From Candidatus Zixiibacteriota bacterium (GTDB taxonomy: Bacteria > Zixibacteria > MSB-5A5 > GN15 > FEB-12), in the NCBI GenBank assembly GCA_022571985.1, contig JACZWU010000004.1, positions 190,319 to 254,318 of the forward strand: DNA of 64,000 bases. Direction: 5' to 3'. Shown in pieces: positions 63,918 through 64,000 of this stretch. A model generated the notes under the pieces. That model had not been told where the DNA came from. It searched no databases and saw nothing but the letters and a program-made list of their open reading frames with translations. A program made the position numbers and the translations under genes. Numbering within the stretch: position 1 is the first letter of the stretch; each line of letters begins with the position of its first letter.

Positions 63918-64000
63918 ATGTCTGGTGAAGTAGCAGCGCGGGCGCCAAAGCCCGGAAAAGGCGGAGGCCTTAGAAGACCAAAACGAAGGGTGACTATCCG
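63918..64000 (+). CDS. Second ExbD/TolR-like protein, 5' end only
   Basis: ATG at 63918, then MSGEVAARAPKPGKGGG and RRPKRRVTIR, cut by the window edge. KRRVTIR matches KRRVSIN of the preceding ExbD-like protein, suggesting a second copy, as in TolQR operons with two ExbD genes. GAGAGAGAAA precedes the start. Only 27 full codons are visible, so the call is tentative. Confidence 0.6.
   Translation, partial: MSGEVAARAPKPGKGGGLRRPKRRVTI

Noticed and set aside
1-64000. CRISPR arrays, tRNA, rRNA, tmRNA and insertion sequences
   Set aside because: No regularly spaced repeats, cloverleaf-like gene or transposase was recognised when reading the intergenic stretches on both strands.

Overview
The window looks like a chromosomal segment of a Gram-negative, outer-membrane-bearing bacterium. 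Supporting genes are a TonB-dependent receptor under a cobalamin riboswitch, ExbB/ExbD-type energising proteins, lipoproteins, beta-barrel-like proteins, System I cytochrome c maturation genes and RseP. The secreted S41-like protein at 8040-10004 ends in thrombospondin-3 repeats and a dockerin-like pair with NILDLTYLVDRIFRGG-type cores. I associate that tail with the FCB superphylum and candidate phyla such as Zixibacteria; this placement is inference, since no rRNA or ribosomal marker gene is present. Coding density is high, many starts are TTG or GTG, and most genes are on the plus strand.

Layout. 1-461: 3' end of a YtcJ-like amidohydrolase. 521-2665: NfeD protease and slipin, a classical membrane pair. 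2750-3756: a TIR-domain gene overlapping a small membrane-protein gene, a candidate defence cassette. 3982-5893: a membrane protein, a DJ-1/PfpI protein and dCMP deaminase. 6085-7410: glutamine synthetase, followed by 629 bp of non-coding repeats that include a second copy of the glnA 3' end. 8040-10004: secreted S41-like protein. 10138-16962: gatA, hydrolase, gatB, purN, purC, purH. 17124-19280: barrel-like protein with a haem motif, haem lipoprotein and YceI protein. 19368-24447: smg-like, coaBC, uracil-DNA glycosylase, dnaB, tgt. 24454-25638: minus-strand barrel-like protein and a degenerate nuclease-fold gene between direct repeats.

25928-36130 is metabolic: aldehyde dehydrogenase, a P-loop protein with carbamate kinase, tRNA nucleotidyltransferase, then a TCA cluster sucC-sucD-ndk-mdh-icd. 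36223-42662: envelope proteins, cyclophilin lipoprotein, dxr-rseP-lepB and a DUF1573 protein. 42760-45279: ccmA-ccmB-ccmC-ccmD-ccmE, with a cysteine-type CcmE, followed by a duplicated retropepsin-like protein. 46197-48365: cobalamin riboswitch and BtuB-like receptor. 48558-48989: STAS/SpoIIAA-like protein. 49239-51473 (minus): ParB-like protein and a D12-class adenine methyltransferase, an AT-rich accessory pair. 51588-53606 (minus): S9 peptidase. 53881-56175: fused 2-oxoacid dehydrogenase E1. 56228-57733 (minus): flippase. 57922-64000: TonB_C-like protein, TPR protein, unknown membrane protein, ExbB/TolQ, ExbD/TolR and the start of a second ExbD-like gene.

The strongest candidates for something new are the TIR/membrane pair at 2750-3756 (its frame runs open behind the slipin stop codon with no ATG), the ParB-like/methyltransferase pair, and a recurring leaderless-promoter geometry in which a -10-like hexamer ends 6-7 nt before the start codon. 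No tRNA, rRNA, CRISPR array or insertion sequence was recognised. Shorter gaps of about 250-290 bp (25063-25344, 25639-25927, 48990-49238, 53607-53880) hold only the promoters and repeats listed, or nothing I can name.
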